A stretch of 27,199 nucleotides of DNA. Source: JADHUC01 sp964617665. Its GTDB lineage: Bacteria > Planctomycetota > Planctomycetia > Pirellulales > Pirellulaceae. Both the position numbers and the translations under genes were made by a program. The stretch spans positions 1-27,199 of the forward strand of contig CAZUAH010000150.1 of assembly GCA_964617665.1 (NCBI GenBank), in the 5' to 3' direction. A model generated the notes under the pieces. It saw only the letters and a list, made by a program, of their open reading frames with translations. It did no database searches and was not told the DNA's origin. This document shows, one piece after another, positions 23,232 through 27,199 of this stretch. How positions within the stretch are numbered: the stretch's first letter is position 1; every line of letters starts with the position of its first letter.

Positions 23232-25136
23232 ATGAAGCTCATTCGACTTTCTCTCGCTCCTATCGTGTTGAGCGTTCTGGTCGTGACCGCATCAGCTGTC
23301 CAATTGTTCGCTGCTGGGCGGGATCGCCCGAACGTTGTTCTGATCATGACCGATAACCATGGTGCCTGGACGCTTGGCTGCTATGGCAATCCGGACATCC
23401 GTACGCCGCACATCGACCGGCTGGCCCACGAAGGGATGCTGTTCTCGCGGTGCTACAGCTCCAACCCAGTCTGTTCGCCGACGCGTGCGACGTGGCTCAC
23501 GGGGCTGATGCCTTCGCAGCATGGCGTCCACTGCTTCATCGCTGGTTCGGTCCAAATTGGCCCCAAGGCTTTCAGTACCCTCGAAGAATTCCGCTCGTTG
23601 CCCGAGGTGCTTGCCGAGGCTGGCTATACGTGTGGGCTCTCAGGCAAATGGCATCTTGGCAAGAACATGGAACCTCAGGAGGGGTTTTCCTTCTGGGTCA
23701 CGAAACCCGGTGGTGGAAGTTCCGAGTTCTACGATCAGCAGGTAATCGAGAACGGAAAGATCCACAAGGAGCCAACCTATTTGACCGACTATTGGACGAC
23801 GCGAGGCGTCGAGTTTATCGAACAGAACAAGGAACGGCCGTTTTTTCTTTTCCTGGCGTACAACGGGCCGTATGGTCTCAGTCCGTTGCTGCTGAACGAC
23901 GCCCGCAACCGGCATGCTGCGTACTACGCGGATAAGGAACTGCCTTCCTTCCCGCGACGCGAGATGCATCCGTGGATGTACAACAACCGTGACTATCTGA
24001 ACAATCCCACGTCGATGCGGCGCTATGCGTCCGAGATCAGTGGCATCGACGACGGCGTAGGTCGGATCATGGCAACGCTCAAGAAACACGGGTTGGACGA
24101 GAATACCCTGGTCGTTTTCACCGGCGACCAAGGACTGGCCGGTGGTCAGAGCGGAATCTGGGGCATGGGCGACCACACGCGACCGCTCACTGCCTTCGAC
24201 ACGACGATGCACGTGCCGTTGATTCTACGCCACCCGGAACGTATCTCTGCCGGAGCCCGGTGTGATCTGCTGGTCAGTAACTACGACTTCTATCCAACCG
24301 CGCTGAGCTATTTGGATTTGAAGGACAAGATTCCCGAACAGCCGCTATCTCCCGGCCGTAGTTACGCATCGGTCCTCGACGGCGATGCCCAGGATTCGAA
24401 ATGGGACAACACGGTCTTCTATGAATTCGAAACGGTGCGCGCCCTACGAACGGACCGATGGAAGTATGTCGAGCGTCTGAAGGACGGACCTCGTGAGTTG
24501 TACGATTTGACCTGGGATCCTGGTGAACTGAAAAACCTGATCGATCAGCCGGCTGTCGAATCGGTTCAGAACGATTTGCGCGACCGTCTGCGCAGTTTCT
24601 TCGAGCGCCACGCGGATCCGAAATACGATCTGGCCAAAGGAGGCACTACAAAAGCGCAGTTCCTGATCAGCGACAAACCGGCGATTGTCCGTGCGTCGTA
24701 TGTCGATCGGTCGCTGACGTTGGATAGCACGACCGTCCAACTCCAAGGCGAGAACGTCGGGCTGCTGGACGACTTGCGTACTATGGCCGGCTGGAAAGAC
24801 GCGAGCGACCGCGCGGTTTGGATATTGTCACGAATCAGGCCGGGCGAGTACGATGTTCAGGCCACATGGTCGCTGGCCGGCTCCGATGCCGTTCACGCGG
24901 AGGACCGGCTGGCCATTGAAATCGACGGCAAGTCCATCGCGGATCAGCTCACAGCCTCTGACGGTGGTCGCGTCAAAGCGACCGGTGGCTGGAACAAATT
25001 CGATACGTTCCGACTCGGGCAACTCGACCTGTCTGCCGGCGATCATCAAGTGACCGTTCACCCGTCTGGTCGGCTGAAGGGCGAGTGGATTCGCCTGCGT
25101 TCGTTGAAGTTCTTGCCCATTGCACGAGAGAACTGA
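23232..25136 (+). CDS. Exported sulfatase with extra C-terminal beta-sandwich module
   Basis: Start ATG 23232 follows GGGAGAA (23220-23226) and opens a signal peptide (MKLIRLSLAPIVLSVLVVTA). The 634-residue enzyme has RPNVVLIMTDNHGAWTLGCYG (Asp41-Asn42 metal site), Cys81 in CSPTRATWLTG as the formylglycine residue, GKWHLGKN, FTGDQG and the sulfatase C-terminal subdomain ending LYDLTWDPGELKNLID. Residues about 490-634 are an added module with REGD-like beta text: SYVDRSLTLDSTTVQLQGEN, WILSRIRPGEYDVQATWSLA, IEIDGKSI and KATGGWNKFDTF, resembling carbohydrate-binding modules attached to planctomycete sulfatases. Its presence suggests anchoring on a polysaccharide. The next gene starts 13 bases after the stop, so they are likely one operon. 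Confidence 0.93.
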   Translation: MKLIRLSLAPIVLSVLVVTASAVQLFAAGRDRPNVVLIMTDNHGAWTLGCYGNPDIRTPHIDRLAHEGMLFSRCYSSNPVCSPTRATWLTGLMPSQHGVHCFIAGSVQIGPKAFSTLEEFRSLPEVLAEAGYTCGLSGKWHLGKNMEPQEGFSFWVTKPGGGSSEFYDQQVIENGKIHKEPTYLTDYWTTRGVEFIEQNKERPFFLFLAYNGPYGLSPLLLNDARNRHAAYYADKELPSFPRREMHPWMYNNRDYLNNPTSMRRYASEISGIDDGVGRIMATLKKHGLDENTLVVFTGDQGLAGGQSGIWGMGDHTRPLTAFDTTMHVPLILRHPERISAGARCDLLVSNYDFYPTALSYLDLKDKIPEQPLSPGRSYASVLDGDAQDSKWDNTVFYEFETVRALRTDRWKYVERLKDGPRELYDLTWDPGELKNLIDQPAVESVQNDLRDRLRSFFERHADPKYDLAKGGTTKAQFLISDKPAIVRASYVDRSLTLDSTTVQLQGENVGLLDDLRTMAGWKDASDRAVWILSRIRPGEYDVQATWSLAGSDAVHAEDRLAIEIDGKSIADQLTASDGGRVKATGGWNKFDTFRLGQLDLSAGDHQVTVHPSGRLKGEWIRLRSLKFLPIAREN

Positions 25137-25149
25137 CAGGAGTTTTGCT

Positions 25150-26136
25150 GTGTTTCGTTTTCTAGTTTGCGGATTGGCAATTCTGTGGACTTCGGCATTG
25201 CTGGCGACAGATTTGGCTTTCAAGCCTGCGGTTGATCGACAGGGCTTCTATGATTTCGACACAGGCGTACTGAAAGGCACGCTCCGTTTGGATGGGAAGC
25301 TCCAAGGGATCGAGACGCTGATTCATATCCCCTCTGGTCTGGAGGTAACGTACGGCGGCGGCCACGCGGGCCTGCTCAGCCACTATCGAGTGTTCTCGAC
25401 GAACAAGCGATACACTCATGCCGCGCGGGATTGGCCATCCGTGGCCAAGTTGCGCCCTGAGGGTGCGATCGAAGTCTTTTTCCCGCCCGCGGAAGATCAC
25501 CCATTGGAAATGACCGCGATCTATCGATGGACGGCGCCCGATACGCTGGATTTGGAGACGATCGTCAAGCCGCTTCAGCCAATGCCGCGTTTCGAGGTTT
25601 TCTTGTCCAACTACTTTGCCGATGGATTCGTGGGCTCGGTATTCTTGAAGCCTCCGCGGTTTGCCAAGGACGCGAAGCCATCTTTAGTGCCAATCGACTA
25701 CCATCCATTGATTGAAGACAACTACGTGATGTTTCCGCGAGACCGCGAGGCAATCCAAACCATCTTCGATGGCCGTTGGGACCAGCCGCCTGCTCCGGTC
25801 CAGTGGTGCATAACACGCTACCTAGCTGGTCCGCTCGCGCTGCGGCGTCACAAACCGACCGGCGTGGCCGCTGTGATTTTCGCGCCGCCCGAGGATTGCT
25901 TTGCCATCGCCATGCCATACGACAGGACTCCGCCCGACCGCGTCGCTGGCCACCGCTCACTGTATCTCTCGTTGTTCGGTCAGGATCTGGCAGAGGGAGA
26001 AATCGCTCACGTACGATCGCGGCTCGTCTTGAAACAGGATCTTGAGGACGGACAAGCCGTCGAGCTGTATAGCAAGTATCTGGACGAGGCGAATCGGCAT
26101 TCCGGCGCGGCGGGAGGAGCGGAAGAGGAGCCGTAG
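25150..26136 (+). CDS. Secreted protein of unknown function coupled to the sulfatase
   Basis: I choose GTG 25150: CAGGAG at 25137-25142 is seven bases before it, and translation yields a perfect signal peptide (MFRFLVCGLAILWTSALLAT). An ATG start at 25120 would overlap the sulfatase and spoil the signal. The product is 328 residues, mostly beta-rich: FDTGVLKGTLRLDGKLQGIE, SGLEVTYGGGHAGLLSHYRV, PLEMTAIYRWTAPDTLDLET, FEVFLSNYFADGF and VIFAPPEDCFAIAMPYDRTP. It looks like a galactose-mutarotase-type or all-beta sandwich fold, but I cannot name a family. Its tail (SGAAGGAEEEP) is low complexity. Tight coupling suggests it works on, or binds, the same glycan as the sulfatase. The function is unknown. 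Confidence 0.72.
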   Translation: MFRFLVCGLAILWTSALLATDLAFKPAVDRQGFYDFDTGVLKGTLRLDGKLQGIETLIHIPSGLEVTYGGGHAGLLSHYRVFSTNKRYTHAARDWPSVAKLRPEGAIEVFFPPAEDHPLEMTAIYRWTAPDTLDLETIVKPLQPMPRFEVFLSNYFADGFVGSVFLKPPRFAKDAKPSLVPIDYHPLIEDNYVMFPRDREAIQTIFDGRWDQPPAPVQWCITRYLAGPLALRRHKPTGVAAVIFAPPEDCFAIAMPYDRTPPDRVAGHRSLYLSLFGQDLAEGEIAHVRSRLVLKQDLEDGQAVELYSKYLDEANRHSGAAGGAEEEP

Positions 26137-26251
26137 ATCGCCGAAGACGGAACGTGCTTTGTGGAAACTGGCCGTATAGGCTGCGCAGAATTGTTGAGGT
26201 GACAAGTCTGAGACTATACACTAACGAACTGAGCGAGGGTGTCTGGGGATT

Positions 26252-26322
26252 GGGAGGGCGAAGCTCCTGCTGAGCCGGGTCTCTGGTACCGACGTACGGC
26301 TCGGCAGGAGCCTCGCCCTCCC
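26252..26322. repeat. 26-base inverted repeat, GC-rich palindromic element
   Basis: The arms at 26252-26277 and 26297-26322 match as reverse complements at 24 of 26 positions (core GGGAGGGCGA-GCTCCTGC-GAGCCG), with a 19-base loop containing GGTACC. This sequence type is, from memory, a frequent planctomycete intergenic repeat. It may act as terminator of the sulfatase operon on either strand. Confidence 0.7.
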
Positions 26323-26392
26323 GAAGACCGTGGATTCCAGTGTGTCGAAGCCTCGGGCACGCTAGAGTACGTTGGAACGAATTGTAGCCGGT

Positions 26393-26405
26393 CGGCTTGA
26401 AGCCG
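26393..26405. promoter_or_regulatory. 13-base palindrome, possible operator
   Basis: CGGCTTGAAGCCG has six-base arms around a central G. It lies 44 bases before the ATG of the downstream oxidoreductase gene, where a regulator could bind. It may be chance or a piece of a repeat. Confidence 0.2.
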
Positions 26406-26448
26406 TGGCGTTGTGTACTAACGAGTGCTTTACAACCAGGAGATTGCC

Positions 26449-27199
26449 ATGCGTTGCCATTTGAGTGTCTTGAGTGTGTTGTGTGGAATCATCGTGGCCG
26501 GATGCGGCGTGATGGCTCGAGCCGGCGAACCGGAATCGTCCAAAAAGGTGCTTCGGGCTGGGATGATCGGGTTGACGACCTCACACGTGATTGCTTTCAC
26601 CGGCGTGGTGAACGATCCGAACGCCACCGGCGACTTGGCCGACGTGGAAATCGTAGCCGGTTTCACGGGCGGCATCGAGGACAATCCATCTAGCTGGGGC
26701 CGTCGCGAGAAGTTCACCGAGCAGCTTCGCGAGAAAGGCATCAAGATCTACGACACGATTCCCGAAATGCTAGAGAACGTCGACGTCGTGTTTCTGGAGG
26801 AGGTCGATGGAAGGCCACACCTGGAGATGGCGCGCCCGGTGATCGAGGCCGGCAAACCGCTATTTGTCGACAAGCCGATGGCGGGCTCGCTGGCCGACTG
26901 CATCGAGATCGCACGCTTGGCGAAGGAGAACAACGTCCCCTGTTTCTCCAGTTCGTCGCTTCGCTTCAGCTCCGGATTCCAGGCGGCTCGCAGCGGCAAA
27001 TCCGAGTTTGGCGAAATCAAGAGCTGCACGGCCTGGGGCCCGATGAGCATCGAGCCGCACCATCCCGACCTATTCTGGTACGGCATCCACGGCTGCGAAA
27101 TTCTGTTCACGGTTATGGGCCCGGGCTGCAAGACGGTCACCCGCGAGTCCCAGGAAAAGGTCGTCGGAGTCTGGGCCGACGGGCGCACCGGCACGTTCG
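26449..27199 (+). CDS. Gfo/Idh/MocA family oxidoreductase, N-terminal part (3' end outside window)
   Basis: The frame from ATG 26449 stays open to the window end, giving about 250 residues. AGGAG at 26438-26442 is the ribosome site. The leader MRCHLSVLSVLCGIIVAGCG has a VAGC lipobox, so the enzyme may be a lipoprotein; it lacks the twin arginines of the neighbour at 15178. The Rossmann domain begins VLRAGMIGLTTSHVIAFTGV, where the usual G-G--G glycines are replaced by G--TSH. It continues with IPEMLENVDVVFLEEVDGRP and the signature GKPLFVDKPMAG (DKP replacing EKP). The later part, CFSSSSLRFSSGFQAARSGK and HHPDLFWYGIHG with a conserved histidine, matches the substrate domain of a planctomycete Gfo subgroup. 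Substrate unknown. Confidence 0.85.
   Translation, partial: MRCHLSVLSVLCGIIVAGCGVMARAGEPESSKKVLRAGMIGLTTSHVIAFTGVVNDPNATGDLADVEIVAGFTGGIEDNPSSWGRREKFTEQLREKGIKIYDTIPEMLENVDVVFLEEVDGRPHLEMARPVIEAGKPLFVDKPMAGSLADCIEIARLAKENNVPCFSSSSLRFSSGFQAARSGKSEFGEIKSCTAWGPMSIEPHHPDLFWYGIHGCEILFTVMGPGCKTVTRESQEKVVGVWADGRTGTF

Larger units (their letters stand above)
26137..26448. other. Intergenic region with a large palindrome
   Basis: No gene is seen in these 312 bases. They hold the 26-base inverted repeat at 26252-26322, a 13-base palindrome at 26393-26405 (CGGCTTGAAGCCG), and the leader of the next gene with AGGAG at 26438-26442. Confidence 0.5.

Noticed and set aside
1..27199. CRISPR arrays, tRNA or rRNA genes, intact transposases, phage genes
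   Set aside because: None seen: no regularly spaced repeats, no cloverleaf noticed by eye, and no transposase or phage motifs. A covariance-model search would be needed to exclude small RNAs.

Overview
This window looks like planctomycete chromosome, most likely a Pirellulales-type bacterium. The gene content supports this: two formylglycine-type sulfatases, three Gfo/Idh/MocA oxidoreductases (one with a twin-arginine signal, one with a lipoprotein-like signal), a TPR plus leucine-rich-repeat protein, LamG/BNR and beta-propeller secreted proteins, and several GC-rich palindromic dispersed repeats of the kind common in that phylum. No rRNA, tRNA, CRISPR array, intact transposase or phage gene was seen.

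Layout. 1-458 is the 3' end of a Gfo/Idh/MocA gene, closed by a strong hairpin. 589-12363 is a plus-strand run: a divergent ArgC-like reductase; a secreted protein with an N-terminal jelly-roll-like module and a glycosidase-like barrel; a decayed intergenic region; a fused D-aminoacylase/serine hydrolase; a LamG-BNR protein; and a TPR-LRR protein. 12552-14594 holds two minus-strand genes, a secreted beta-propeller protein and a GTG-initiated FmdB-type zinc ribbon, separated by a palindromic repeat. 14595-15177 is intergenic with a planctomycete-type dispersed repeat. 15178-16602 is a Tat-exported oxidoreductase. 16852-22905 is a minus-strand block of three secreted proteins: a protein with a tandemly duplicated module, a sulfatase, and a beta-propeller with MORN-like tail. 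23232-26136 is a plus-strand sulfatase plus a tightly coupled protein of unknown function. 26449 to the end is a further Gfo/Idh/MocA gene, cut by the window edge.

Nearly every protein carries an export signal. The set (sulfatases, oxidoreductases, glycosidase-like and BNR proteins) fits extracytoplasmic breakdown of sulfated or otherwise decorated glycans, with the D-aminoacylase/serine hydrolase fusion more likely acting on D-amino-acid derivatives or peptides. This pathway reading is inference: no polysaccharide lyase or SusCD-like transporter is visible to define a substrate.

The less ordinary material is the two-domain hydrolase fusion lacking the amidohydrolase HxH pair; the duplicated module in the 747-residue protein; the sulfatase/unknown gene pair; and gene debris between genes (a small lipoprotein with an in-frame stop, an isolated Tat-like leader, a possible TIR-domain tail). 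I did not find a clearly new multi-gene system. The strongest candidates for unknown biology are the uncharacterised secreted families.
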